NCBI RefSeq assembly: GCF_029689925.1 | Contig: NZ_CP121445.1 | Coordinates: forward strand, 1,667,001 to 1,731,000 | Length of the DNA: 64,000 bases | Direction of reading: 5' to 3' | Source: Anaerocolumna sp. AGMB13025 | GTDB lineage: Bacteria; Bacillota; Clostridia; Lachnospirales; Lachnospiraceae | Part shown: piece by piece, positions 18,132 through 27,355 of the stretch | Layout: every line of letters begins with the position of its first letter | Position numbering within the stretch: position 1 is the first letter of the stretch | Position numbers and translations under genes: made by a program | Notes under the pieces: generated by a model | Told to the model about the DNA's origin: nothing | The model's database searches: none | The model's input: the letters and a program-made list of their open reading frames with translations, nothing else

Positions 18132-20300
18132 ATGATTACAAAAATAATTATGAAAGATATTGCAAGCTATAAAAAAGAAGCTTTATTTTTAACGGATAAG
18201 AAAACAAATTTAATATATGGCTTAAATGGAACAGGCAAGAGTACACTTTCTAGCTTTTTATATAGTATAAATAATCCGAAATATGATAAATGTAAAGTGG
18301 AAGGTTTGCTTAATACAGATAAATTATTGGTATATAATCAACAATTTATACAGGATAATTTTTACGAAACAGAAGATATACATGGAATCTTTACATTATC
18401 AAAAGAGAATAAAGCAGTAAAGACGATCATAGACGATGCGAAAAATAATATTAAGACACTATTAACACAAAAATTGAAGTTAGATACAGATGCAAATAAT
18501 TTACTATTAAAGTATCAAAAACAAAAAGATGAGTACGAAAAAGAAGTCTGGAAAATTAAGACAGAATATTCTGGGGGCGATAGAGTACTCGAATATTGTC
18601 TGGAGGGATTAAAGGGCAAGAAAGAAGTTTTATTTCAACACATAGTTTCCTTAGATATGCCTGCGATTAAGTTAACATATAGTGTGGAAGATTTGAAAAG
18701 AGACGCTATTGCATTACAAGGTGACGCAAAGAAGGTGTTAACTGTTACAAAAATTCAATTTGATGTATCTATGATTGAGAATTCTACTCTATTAGCAAAG
18801 GTAATTGTAGGAAATAAAGAAAGTAGCGTTTCTGAACTGATTGAGAAAATGAAAAATTCAGATTGGGTAAATCAAGGATTACAATTTGTTCATATGGAAG
18901 ATGGACAAGCAATTTGCCCATTTTGCCAGCAAAAAACGATAACAGATGTCTTTTTGAAAGAGATAGAGGGATATTTTGATGAAAGCTATCAAAAAGATAA
19001 GGACCGGATAATTGAATTGTTAGAAAAGTACGAAGATATTACGAAGAATGAATTTTTAAACATTCAGAATTTCAAACAAAATGAATTTTTTACGAAATAC
19101 AATAAAGATTTGGATATATGTTTGGCAGAGATTACCAAAGTGACAACGGAGAATATACATAGATTAAAGAAAAAAGTAGAAATGCCTAGCATGATTGTCT
19201 CATTAGAAAAGATTGATGAAATTGTAGGAAAAATAAATGTACTTATAGATAAAGTGAATGTAGAAATACGAGAGTATAATGAAAAAATTGATAATAAGCA
19301 GAAGAGCTTGAATGATATTAAAGAAAAATTTTGGAAGATTATGCGATTTGATTACGATGCAATAATCAATTTATATAGAACAACAGAAAAGGATTATAAG
19401 GTAGCATCGAGTGAAATGCAAATTAATTTGCAGAAAAAACAAGATGATATAAAAGTGCAACAAAAGATAGTGGACGAAAACAGTAAGAAGACAGTTAATA
19501 TTGATGAAGCTGTTGAAAATATTAAAAAGGGATTAATTGATATTGGTATAAGTGATTTTACTATTGAGAAACATTCTGACGAAGAAGCCTTATATCATTT
19601 GAAAAGAGAAAATAGTAATTCTAATGTATTTAAAACCCTTAGTGAAGGCGAGAAGATGGTAATTAGCTTTCTATACTTTATTGAACTTTGTAAAGGGGAA
19701 ACAAAGACAGAAGCTATATCAACGGGAAAAATTATTGTTATAGATGATCCCATATCGAGTTTATCCCATATATACATTTTTAATATTGGAAGATTAATTC
19801 ACAATGAATTCCTACGTACCGAAAAATATGAACAAATATTCGTATTAACGCATAGTTTGTATTTTTTTTATGAATTAACGTGTATCAATCACGATGAGAG
19901 AAAGAAGTTACAAAAATTATATAGATTATGCAAGAATAGTGAAGGTAGTTCATTTATAGAGATGAAGTATGAAGAAATACAAAATGACTATCAGGCATAT
20001 TGGCAAATTATAAAAGATAATACGCAATCCCCAGCTTTAATTGCCAACTGCATGAGAAATATAATGGAATACTTTTTTAATTTTGTAGAAAAACAAGACT
20101 TTGCTCAGGTATTCCAGCGTCCAGAATTGCAAGAAATTAGATTTGCTGCATTTAACCGATATATGAACAGAGAATCTCATTCTAAAGGTCAAAATATCTT
20201 TGATATAAAAGAATTTGATTATGATAGTTTTAGAGAAGCATTTAAGCTTGTATTTGAAATAGAGGGTTACAGGTTACATTATATGAAGATGATAAAATAA
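18132..20300 (+). CDS. RloC/PrrC-like AAA ATPase, candidate anticodon nuclease
   Basis: This 722-residue protein has an SMC/Rad50-like ATPase split by a long coiled coil. Walker A GLNGTGKST is at residues 30-38. A zinc-hook-type CPFC (C262, C265) sits between the coiled-coil arms. The signature LSEGEKMVISF is near residue 505 and Walker B VIDDPISSL near 536-544. The C-terminal part has R642-x3-E646 and H683, a spacing close to the Arg-Glu-His triad of the anticodon nucleases PrrC and RloC. Those enzymes cut tRNA after phage or DNA damage. I chose the ATG at 18132, directly before the conserved N terminus. The base composition is AT-richer than the cellulosome genes. Nuclease activity is inferred. 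Confidence 0.7.
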   Translation: MITKIIMKDIASYKKEALFLTDKKTNLIYGLNGTGKSTLSSFLYSINNPKYDKCKVEGLLNTDKLLVYNQQFIQDNFYETEDIHGIFTLSKENKAVKTIIDDAKNNIKTLLTQKLKLDTDANNLLLKYQKQKDEYEKEVWKIKTEYSGGDRVLEYCLEGLKGKKEVLFQHIVSLDMPAIKLTYSVEDLKRDAIALQGDAKKVLTVTKIQFDVSMIENSTLLAKVIVGNKESSVSELIEKMKNSDWVNQGLQFVHMEDGQAICPFCQQKTITDVFLKEIEGYFDESYQKDKDRIIELLEKYEDITKNEFLNIQNFKQNEFFTKYNKDLDICLAEITKVTTENIHRLKKKVEMPSMIVSLEKIDEIVGKINVLIDKVNVEIREYNEKIDNKQKSLNDIKEKFWKIMRFDYDAIINLYRTTEKDYKVASSEMQINLQKKQDDIKVQQKIVDENSKKTVNIDEAVENIKKGLIDIGISDFTIEKHSDEEALYHLKRENSNSNVFKTLSEGEKMVISFLYFIELCKGETKTEAISTGKIIVIDDPISSLSHIYIFNIGRLIHNEFLRTEKYEQIFVLTHSLYFFYELTCINHDERKKLQKLYRLCKNSEGSSFIEMKYEEIQNDYQAYWQIIKDNTQSPALIANCMRNIMEYFFNFVEKQDFAQVFQRPELQEIRFAAFNRYMNRESHSKGQNIFDIKEFDYDSFREAFKLVFEIEGYRLHYMKMIK

Positions 20301-20434
20301 AAATTATAAAGTGTACTTAATTCTTCGAGTAGTATTAAAGTTTATTGATTTCGAAACGATGCTAGCACTCAGAAACATGTTAAATTCTAAGAGATAAAGA
20401 ATGAGTGAATACGAACAGATTGGAGGATATTACG

Positions 20435-22837
20435 GTGAATGAAAATGCTTTGCTAATAAGGCTGGAAAAGCTAAGTTTATATAAGGAATTAAGCGATAGG
20501 TGTAAAAAAGATTTGTCATTACATCCGATTCTAACGCTTATTCAAAATGTTGGAGAATACGCAATAGCAATATCCAAATCCATCATTATGAACATGCGTG
20601 AGTATACTCTTCATGATGATGATCATATTTTTGGTATGCTATATTTGGCAGGTAAATTAATACCCAAAGATACACTGGAAAAACTTTCGACGGCAGATAT
20701 CATGATGATTATACTGTCTATATTTCTTCATGATATAGGTATGTCTCCTGAGGGCGAATTGATACGTGCATGGAAAAACCAATTATTAGAGAATGAGATG
20801 GTGCCATACAAAAATGATATTGCTGCATTTCAGCGCTTTAGAAGCGGCTTTGTTCGTGAATTACAAGAAATTGAATCTTTTCAGAAAAATGAACAATATG
20901 CAAAAGCACAACTGCTGGAAGATCAAATTATAACTAATTACATTCGCAATACGCATGCAGACCGTGCCCGAAAACTGATAGCTAAAGATTGGGCAGGAAA
21001 AATAAAATATAAGGATGCCGACCTTACATCCACATTGGCGGAAATCTGTTTTAGCCATAATGAAAATCATTTAGCTTTGCTTGATATGGAAACAATAAAG
21101 CTATGTGGAGAAGATACTTTTTTATGCGTACCATTTATAGCTGTCATCCTAAGACTAACCGATATAATGGATTTTGATAGTAAGCGTACTCCAAATATTC
21201 TATTTTCGCACCTTACAATTAAGAATGCAGTGTCTTTAAGCGAATGGGTAAAACATCTCTCTGTGTCAGGTTGGACATTTCAGAGAGATACAGTAACATT
21301 TTCAGCTCAATGTTCACATCCCGCAATTGAAGCTTCAATAAAAGATTTTTGTAATCAAATAGATGATGAATTGAAAAATAGCACATTTGTTCTGGCTAAT
21401 TTAGCAAGCGAAATTTGTGATATTGAAGTTTATAAAATTAAGTTGCCTGCTTATGTGAATCGAAAGAAGATTGGTGCAAAGCGAGATATTGAAACAAACT
21501 TGCCTATTTATTCATACAGGGATACAAAATTTACACTCAATAAGCGGCAAGTAGTAGATTTATTAATGGGAACAAAGCTGTACGGAAAACCAGAAGTTGC
21601 GTTACGCGAACTTTTGCAAAATTCCATCGATGCTTGTCAGCTAAGGCGCAGTCTCAGCGAACGATGGAAAGATAATTATATTCCTCGTATTTCGGTATCT
21701 ATGAAAACTATAGATGGTGTTGATTATTTAATCGTGGAAGATAACGGAATAGGAATGAACCAGCATATTGTTGACAGCTATTATACAAATATTGGACAAT
21801 CATACTACACCTCTACTGAATTTTATGACTTAATGAGTGAAACTTCAAAAACATTTAAACCGATTTCACGATTTGGAATTGGAATATTAGCTTGTTTTAT
21901 GGTATGCGACAACATGGAGGTAGAGACAAGAAAAATATTAGGTTCATATCAAACAGATGAGGCACTCAGCATATCAATTGAAGGATATGATAGCTTATTT
22001 ATAATTAAAAATGGAATGCGTAATGAACCAGGCACTCAAACGACGCTTCGCCTTCGAGATGTTCATCCTTGGCAGCGTATGGACAAAAAAGAATTTATAT
22101 CTTGTATAAAGAAGTTGGTTCCATTGCCGCCATTTGATATTGAAATATATTACGATGATTATCGAGAAGTTTGTACACCTGCCACTTTTGAGGAATTAGA
22201 CTTTACATTGGAAGATGAGTACTCATGGAGCGAAGAGGATAACATAAAGATTATTTCATTTGACTTAAATGACCAAGATAAAGGTTTTCGTGGAAAAGCT
22301 GAGATTGCCTATATAGTAAATCACCACGACCAAATTCTCAAGAAGTTGGATATTTGCAAAAAAGAAGTTATTGTTGAAGGAGAGTCATTTACATTATCCT
22401 CCAGCATTTCATATGCAACAAATTGTATACACAAATCCAGCACAAGTATCGAAGTAAACGAGGATGGAGATGTGAATGCCCATGACTCTTTCAGGGAAAG
22501 GTGCAAATCATCGTCATGCCTATCAATACATGGAATCGATGTGCCATGTAGTTTGTTCCGAAATTTTACTAATTGGGGGCAAAAAGCGGTATTAGAACTT
22601 CCTATTCCAATCCGATTTCGTTTAGATATTGGATCAGTCAATGATTTAAACTTGAATTCGGCACGCACACAAGTAATTTATGATGAAGTTTGGATTGCTT
22701 TCGAGAGGCAGTTTATTGAGACTATATTAAGTAAAATAAAAGTGACTGTTCCTAAATCTACGTGGAATACGATGAAAAGTATTTTTGGAAACTCAAGCAA
22801 AAATGAGGTTTTTCTCGAATTATTAAACAGTCTATAA
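20435..22837 (+). CDS. HD-domain plus Hsp90-like (GHKL) ATPase, candidate defence partner
   Basis: This 800-residue protein has an N-terminal HD-type region (residues about 50-240) with the metal motif FLHDIGM (H99, D100), and a downstream GHKL ATPase of the Hsp90/MutL type. The GHKL motifs are the N-box ELLQNSIDAC (about 390), DNGIGM (about 437) and the glycine-rich lid SRFGIGILACFM (about 478). GTQTTLRLR near 535 matches the G2-type box. I chose the GTG at 20435 because GGAGG lies 8 bases before it; a GTG at 20405 lacks a site. It follows the RloC-like gene on the same strand and ends at a terminator, so the two form a transcription unit. No named system combining these two was recognised. 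Confidence 0.65.
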   Translation: MNENALLIRLEKLSLYKELSDRCKKDLSLHPILTLIQNVGEYAIAISKSIIMNMREYTLHDDDHIFGMLYLAGKLIPKDTLEKLSTADIMMIILSIFLHDIGMSPEGELIRAWKNQLLENEMVPYKNDIAAFQRFRSGFVRELQEIESFQKNEQYAKAQLLEDQIITNYIRNTHADRARKLIAKDWAGKIKYKDADLTSTLAEICFSHNENHLALLDMETIKLCGEDTFLCVPFIAVILRLTDIMDFDSKRTPNILFSHLTIKNAVSLSEWVKHLSVSGWTFQRDTVTFSAQCSHPAIEASIKDFCNQIDDELKNSTFVLANLASEICDIEVYKIKLPAYVNRKKIGAKRDIETNLPIYSYRDTKFTLNKRQVVDLLMGTKLYGKPEVALRELLQNSIDACQLRRSLSERWKDNYIPRISVSMKTIDGVDYLIVEDNGIGMNQHIVDSYYTNIGQSYYTSTEFYDLMSETSKTFKPISRFGIGILACFMVCDNMEVETRKILGSYQTDEALSISIEGYDSLFIIKNGMRNEPGTQTTLRLRDVHPWQRMDKKEFISCIKKLVPLPPFDIEIYYDDYREVCTPATFEELDFTLEDEYSWSEEDNIKIISFDLNDQDKGFRGKAEIAYIVNHHDQILKKLDICKKEVIVEGESFTLSSSISYATNCIHKSSTSIEVNEDGDVNAHDSFRERCKSSSCLSIHGIDVPCSLFRNFTNWGQKAVLELPIPIRFRLDIGSVNDLNLNSARTQVIYDEVWIAFERQFIETILSKIKVTVPKSTWNTMKSIFGNSSKNEVFLELLNSL

Positions 22838-22874
22838 ATGCAAATTAGTGATTGATACTATGACAGAGGTAAAT

Positions 22875-22899
22875 CGTGAGAGTTCAAATCCTCACCCCA
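22875..22899 (+). other. tRNA T-arm-like fragment downstream of the defence pair
   Basis: GTGAG and CTCAC flank a loop containing TTCAAAT, resembling a tRNA T-arm followed by an acceptor-like strand, but one extra base disrupts the normal 7-base loop and no D-arm or anticodon arm precedes it. It could be a remnant of a tRNA gene or attachment site at the island end, or chance. Confidence 0.3.
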
Positions 22900-22935
22900 A
22901 AACAGCATGACATCCATATACCGAGCACAATACAC

Positions 22936-22978
22936 CAATCTCAAGACAAACTAATGTGTTTTGAGATTGATATTTTTT
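22936..22978 (+). terminator. Terminator of the RloC-like/HD-GHKL unit
   Basis: CAATCTCAA (22936-22944) pairs with TTGAGATTG (22961-22969); ATATTTTTTAT follows. It lies about 100 bases after the HD-GHKL stop codon. Confidence 0.8.
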
Positions 22979-23387
22979 ATCATCTGGGCATTCTCATCTT
23001 CAGAGAGTGTTTCTGTGTAGGGCAACGAGGGACAGTATAATCAAAAGAGTGATGATTTATCTTCGTTTGGTAGCCGAATGAAATTCATAAAAGAGATTTC
23101 AAGAAGAATTTTTGAAAAATAAGAGCTGACGCCAGGGGGATACCAGACCCTTAGGTCATTGGAATTACACACTCAAGGCACGTTGAGAGTATAGTTCTGA
23201 TGACGAAATGTGGTTTTAAGGGTAAATAAGACGAGTAAACCACTATATGTAGTCGTTTTGGAGCAAAAAACGGGCAAAAATTCGACTCTAAAAGTGCATT
23301 TTTAACCCTGTTTTTTAGAACATTTCATAGATGACATTCGGAATTTTCGAAGATTACCCCCAAAAACACAATTTTATTGAGTTAAAC

Positions 23388-23428
23388 ACAAAGGCATCAG
23401 GAGAGCAAATCTTGATGCCTTTGTTTTA
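23388..23428 (+). terminator. Strong hairpin with T-tract
   Basis: ACAAAGGCATCA (23388-23399) pairs perfectly with TGATGCCTTTGT (23413-23424), followed by TTTAT. No intact plus-strand gene lies directly upstream, so it is probably left from a lost gene. Confidence 0.7.
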
Positions 23429-23587
23429 TACAAGTTAAAAAACAAGGTGTTTTTATCATGATGTTAATGATTATTTCGATGATTCACAAATGCAATGGAT
23501 GCAGTTAAAAAAATGGATGCTCTTGGGTTACTTTAGAAATCAGTTGAGTAATTGAAGAAGAATTAATAAATAAAACTAAATACGTAA

Positions 23588-23632
23588 TACTAAAAAAATC
23601 GAGCCTACACCGGTAATATATGTGCTGGCTCG
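23588..23632 (-). terminator. Terminator of the DUF6809 gene pair
   Basis: Read on the minus strand, TCGAGCC and GGCTCGA form a stem with an internal ACAC/GTG extension, followed by TTTTTTT. It lies about 85 bases beyond the 3' end of the minus-strand gene pair at 23716-24308. Confidence 0.75.
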
Positions 23633-23715
23633 ACTTTATGGGAGGGTAAAAAGTGAAAGGACAGTAAATGTTCTCTCTATTTGATTGCAAAATGTCGGAT
23701 AGTAAAGATCAGCCA

Positions 23716-24009
23716 TTAATCTATTTTTTTTATGATATTTTCTTTCTCCGTTAAGACTTCTATCATAAGCAAAGTACCAAGTTTGAATCCATAGCAGAAG
23801 GATGATTCTGAATCCATGGAGATTACTTGATTAAAAAGATCATCCAGTTCAGTGAACTTCATACAATCTTCCTCCGATAGTCTATCCTTTAAATATGTTT
23901 TTATTTCTCCAATTTTTTGGTTTGCAGAACGATATTCAGGATCTTCAGATAGGATAAACTCACTAGGATTAATAGTACCATTATAAATTGCTTGCAAGAT
24001 AGATTTCAT
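23716..24009 (-). CDS. DUF6809-like small protein
   Basis: This 97-residue acidic helical protein has the pattern MKSILQAIYNGTINPSE, then DPEYRSANQKIGEI, LSEEDCMKFTELDDL and SFCYGFKLGTLLMIEVL. It resembles DUF6809 proteins often seen on Clostridia mobile elements. No function is known. Its start codon overlaps the stop of the upstream gene by 4 bases (ATGA), showing translational coupling. Confidence 0.65.
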   Translation of the reverse strand: MKSILQAIYNGTINPSEFILSEDPEYRSANQKIGEIKTYLKDRLSEEDCMKFTELDDLFNQVISMDSESSFCYGFKLGTLLMIEVLTEKENIIKKID

Positions 24010-24308
24010 AAGCCTTCCTCCTGAATAACACCGAGTAATTTCATTAAATAAAAACAGTCCTTCAAGCCTTGATAGTATATCTCATCAAATTCGAACCCTT
24101 CTTTGATTGATTGGTTCTCAAAATAGAGGTCAATAGGTATTTGCTCTTTATGGTACGAATCTCGTAACATTTTTTCAAGCTTTGCTTCTGTTGCTTTTTG
24201 GGCTTCATTAAGTTCCATATATTTAGGCTTTTCTTTTAGGCGACTGATTGCAAACTCTATTCGGAGGTCTACAAGGGCCTGGAGAGTCTTTTGCGCAGCA
24301 TTTTTCAT
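24006..24308 (-). CDS. Hypothetical helical protein coupled to DUF6809
   Basis: This 100-residue, mostly helical charged protein (ALVDLRIEFAISRLKEKPKYMEL; EKMLRDSYHKEQIPIDLYFEN; YYQGLKDCFYLMKLLGVI) is of no family I can name with certainty. Its last third resembles the C-terminal part of DUF6809-like partners. AAAGGATGAAGAT precedes the ATG. It overlaps the downstream DUF6809-like gene by 4 bases, so the pair is co-translated. The genomic setting is mobile-element-derived. Confidence 0.6.
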   Translation of the reverse strand: MKNAAQKTLQALVDLRIEFAISRLKEKPKYMELNEAQKATEAKLEKMLRDSYHKEQIPIDLYFENQSIKEGFEFDEIYYQGLKDCFYLMKLLGVIQEEGL

Positions 24309-25012
24309 ATCTTCATCCTTTCACACCCTTATCCAATATTAACGAGATACCTGTAGCGGAAAGGGGGTATTTTTATCTATTTTTCTGTTCCACAAACGCT
24401 ACAACTCAGAGAAGTAAAAAATCATATACTGAATATGTTTCGTCTGCCTGTGTCTTCTTGAGAAAGATTCTATAAATAACCTTTCTCTTAATTTTTCACT
24501 ATAGCAGTATCAGGCATCAAGGCAGTCAATCTGGGGAATCTATGTAGAGTTCGTCTGTTTGGCTTGCTGTATTATTTCAAACGCCGCCATTTGTGCAGTA
24601 AAAATTGTGATACATTGTTTTATTACCTGCCATGGACAATTTTCTTTGTCATTGTCTACTGATTTTTTTGCGTTTAATTATCAACGTATTTAAATTATAT
24701 TCTACTTATATTAGAGCACCGATTTAAAACTCTAATTCTGCGAGTATTTTCCTTCTAGATTGACTTTGGGCACTTTTCTTTACCGCTTCCTTTGTAAACT
24801 TTATTAGTGGCTACCTCCTTACTTTTCAAGCTAAAGAATACTAACAATTGCTTTAAGCTATCGTAATATATTTACTATTTTTCTGAGTATCTTGTTAAAA
24901 CATATAATAATTAAATAATAACTCCTATAAATATATAAGTCAAGTGAAATAACGCTTATATAGCGATGAATAAGAAATAATATCTTGTAAAATACTATTG
25001 GGAGGTGTTACT
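24309..25012. other. Long AT-rich intergenic region
   Basis: About 700 bases between the DUF6809 pair (minus) and the XRE regulator (plus). On the minus strand at about 24750-24825 an AGGAGGTAG stands before a 27-codon open stretch without a good start codon; I do not call it. Otherwise nothing clear. Confidence 0.45.
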
Positions 25013-25354
25013 ATGGAAAAAGATCCGTTTTTAGAGATTTTCGCAACAAGGTTGGCTGCCTTACGAGAGCAACGGAATAAATCTGCTCGTGAAATGAGCC
25101 TTGATTTAGGGCAAACTCATAGTTTTATAAATGCAATAGAAACTCAAAGATATTTACCTACCATGCTTAATTTCGTGGAGATTTGCAGATATCTTGGTGT
25201 GACTGAGAAGGAGTTCTTTGATTACGACAATGAAAACCCTAAAATGACCGGTGAATTGTATCAGGAGATTATAAAGCTGGATAAGAAATCACAAGAATAC
25301 TTTTTAAACTTAATTCGGGATGTTAACAATCGACCTAAACCAGGGAGCAAATGA
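25013..25354 (+). CDS. XRE-family helix-turn-helix regulator
   Basis: This 113-residue protein has an N-terminal lambda-repressor-like HTH (about residues 8-65: RLAALREQRNKSAREMSLDLGQTHSFINAIETQRYLPTMLNFVEICRYL) and a short acidic C-terminal tail. Regulators of this length are common on mobile elements and next to DUF6809 genes. I chose the ATG at 25013 because GGGAGG lies 9 bases before it. Target unknown. Confidence 0.85.
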   Translation: MEKDPFLEIFATRLAALREQRNKSAREMSLDLGQTHSFINAIETQRYLPTMLNFVEICRYLGVTEKEFFDYDNENPKMTGELYQEIIKLDKKSQEYFLNLIRDVNNRPKPGSK

Positions 25355-25446
25355 TGGGTTTCAACTTTCAGATTGTAAACTATGGAAATGCACTAGTACA
25401 TGAAGGTGTAGAGAAAATCAATAAGATAAAATTCTTAGTATGCTAA
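25351..25446 (+). CDS. Possible 31-residue peptide coupled to the XRE gene
   Basis: An ATG overlaps the XRE stop (ATGA) and opens a 31-codon frame reading MMGFNFQIVNYGN, ending inside the terminator hairpin at 25428-25453. It may be a truncated start of a former longer gene. Weak evidence only. Confidence 0.3.
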   Translation: MMGFNFQIVNYGNALVHEGVEKINKIKFLVC

Positions 25447-25453
25447 GAATTTT
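25428..25453 (+). terminator. Perfect hairpin after the XRE gene
   Basis: AAAATTCTTAG (25428-25438) and CTAAGAATTTT (25443-25453) form an 11-bp stem with loop TATG. No long T-tract follows other than the stem's own T residues. Confidence 0.6.
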
Positions 25454-25865
25454 AGTGTTTGCAGTTGTAATTTTTTGATAAATACCCAAAAATATGAGTA
25501 CCATGTTATAATAAACAAAATGTTTTTTGCAAAAAGAATAAGTTATTGTAGAAAGAGATTATTAGAGTATATCCTGATCCAAGGGGGTACTAGGCTCAAT
25601 TGACATCTTTTTTATCTCCTTAAGCCATGTGGAGACCGTAATACTACTACATCGGAAAGATATCTGAAACTCCTTGATTTTAGGCACTTTGAGCGATTTT
25701 ATAAGTTCTCACAAAGTGATCGAAAAAAGAGAAAAAAGGCAATTTCAGACGGGGTGAATGTGTCAGTAGCTCTTGATATGGTGTCTCGGAACACATGAAG
25801 CTACAGTTCATAATTTCATTTTAAAAACTAAATTCTTTATCATTCAACTAAATAATTAAAAGTCG
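25454..25865. other. Intergenic region with a possible gene remnant
   Basis: About 400 bases with no intact gene. A stretch from about 25627 to 25798 stays open for over 50 codons and reads SERYLKLLDF...RFYKFSQSDRKKRKK in one frame, without a start or recognised family. It may be a remnant. Confidence 0.35.
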
Positions 25866-25913
25866 TACAGACCGCTTATTTTCAAGCTTTTTGAAGATGA
25901 GCGGTCTGTTTGC
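25866..25913. terminator. Bidirectional-type terminator hairpin
   Basis: ACAGACCGCT pairs with AGCGGTCTGT, and the stem continues with TTCAA/TTGAA across small mismatches; T-tracts are found inside and after it. It would terminate the HxlR gene on the minus strand. Confidence 0.65.
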
Positions 25914-25963
25914 GCATCTTATTTGTTGAAGAAAGTTACACTTTTGAATCTTACATACTGATA

Positions 25964-26344
25964 TTAGAACTCTCTACTTTTATTAGGGGATTGTTGATAT
26001 TTATTATTCCATTGCATCATCTCAATAAAAATAGGATATAAATCTTTACCAGCCTGAGAAAGTGAGTACTCTACATGTGGAGGTATTTCGTTGAATTGAA
26101 CTCGGTTAACCAATTCCCTTTTTTCTAGATCACGAAGCGTGGAGGTAAGCATTGTATTGGTGATTTCATCTATTTGTTTTTTTAAATCGCCAAAACGGAT
26201 AGTATCATGTTTTATTAGTTCGAAAAGTACTCGAATATTCCATTTTCCTTGAAAAATTTCTAATGTTTTATAGGTTCCGCAATCCTTATCAATACGTACA
26301 TTCTTAACTTGTTCCTGATATTCTTTATAGGTTATATCTTGCAT
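25964..26344 (-). CDS. HxlR-family winged-helix regulator
   Basis: This 126-residue regulator has the HxlR core: an N-terminal cysteine (DKDCGTYKTLEIFQGKW), the winged helix IRFGDLKKQIDEITNTMLTSTLRDLEKRELVNR, and the tail VEYSLSQAGKDLYPIF. The cysteine before the helix is the redox or electrophile sensor in some members. It is divergent from a flavodoxin/ferredoxin gene and probably controls that gene and the FMN-reductase gene beyond it. AAGGAGGATTAA precedes the ATG on the minus strand. Confidence 0.9.
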   Translation of the reverse strand: MQDITYKEYQEQVKNVRIDKDCGTYKTLEIFQGKWNIRVLFELIKHDTIRFGDLKKQIDEITNTMLTSTLRDLEKRELVNRVQFNEIPPHVEYSLSQAGKDLYPIFIEMMQWNNKYQQSPNKSREF

Positions 26345-26476
26345 TTGGATTAATCCTCCTTATATTTTACAAGTCAGTATGGTTGATTATACTATGTAAG
26401 TTTAATCTGCGTACTTGTAATTATATTTAACCTTAGTATAATAAAAATACCATTAAAAATCAAGGAGTGATTAAAT

Positions 26477-27247
26477 ATGAGTACTACAATTTATTATTTT
26501 TCTGCCACAGGAAATAGTCTTAAGGTGGCAAAGAACTTAAGCGAACAAGTTGAGGAGTGTAGAATAGTGCGGATTTCTCGTGATAATTTATCTATTACAC
26601 AAGATTTACAATCAGAAAAAATAGGATTTATTTTTCCGATTTATAATTTCGGAATACCTAGCATGGTGAAAAAGTTCGTTGAAAACTTGCAACTAAAAAA
26701 GAATACCTATGTTTTCGCTATTGCAACATATGGAGGAATGGTAGGATCTCCATTTAACGAAATAAAAAGAGCTTTAAAAAAGAAAGATGTAAATTTATCA
26801 GCGGCATTTACCATAAATATGCCTGGTAGTGATGTTCTCCTTATGGCGCCTGCTTCGGAGGAAGAGAAGATTAAATGCTTTAAAGAAGAAAAAGAGCAAG
26901 TATTAAAAATTTCCTCAATAATTAATACAAGACAACCATGTGAGTACAAAAGCAATGCACCAATGGACGCTTTGTATAAGGTGATGTACAATGTTTCATT
27001 TAATCCTCAAAATATGGGTAAAAATTTCTGGACAGATGTAAAATGTAATGGATGTGGAATATGTTCACAGGTTTGTCCCGCAAACAATATAACAATGAAG
27101 AATGGAAAACCAAATTGGGGACATTAATGTGAATCTTGCCTTGCATGTATTCAATGGTGCCCACAAAATTCATTACAATATAAAAAATCTACTGTTAAAA
27201 GAGGGCGTTACCATAATCCCGACATTAAGCTCAGTGACTTTAAATAA
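26477..27247 (+). pseudogene. EFR1-type flavodoxin-ferredoxin protein with in-frame TAA
   Basis: The frame has an N-terminal flavodoxin domain (TIYYFSATGNSLKVAKNL; PIYNFGIPSMVKKFV; FAIATYGG) and a C-terminal 2x4Fe-4S ferredoxin. The first cluster motif CNGCGICSQVCP is intact. A TAA at 27125-27127 stops translation just before the second motif, CESCLACIQWCP, which stays in frame up to TAA 27245-27247. The 216-residue product therefore lacks the second cluster and is probably inactive or altered. Family members carry electrons between ferredoxin and flavin partners. GGAGTG precedes the ATG. Divergent HxlR regulator. Confidence 0.8.
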
Positions 27248-27355
27248 AAGTAACAACATTAATACAATTCACTAGAAAATAAACTGAATGTTTATTTTAA
27301 TAAGCATAGACACTACGAAAATTCAAAAATGAATCAATATTAGGAGGAAAGAAGT

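Larger units (their letters stand above)
22980..23715. other. Intergenic region with decayed sequence
   Basis: About 735 bases without a credible gene. Short peptide-like stretches (for example around 23050-23190) are broken by stops and I could not assign them. Two hairpins are annotated separately. Confidence 0.5.

Noticed and set aside
24248..24475. 75-codon plus-strand frame
   Set aside because: It is antisense to the start of the coupled unknown gene and its upstream region; no ribosome binding site.
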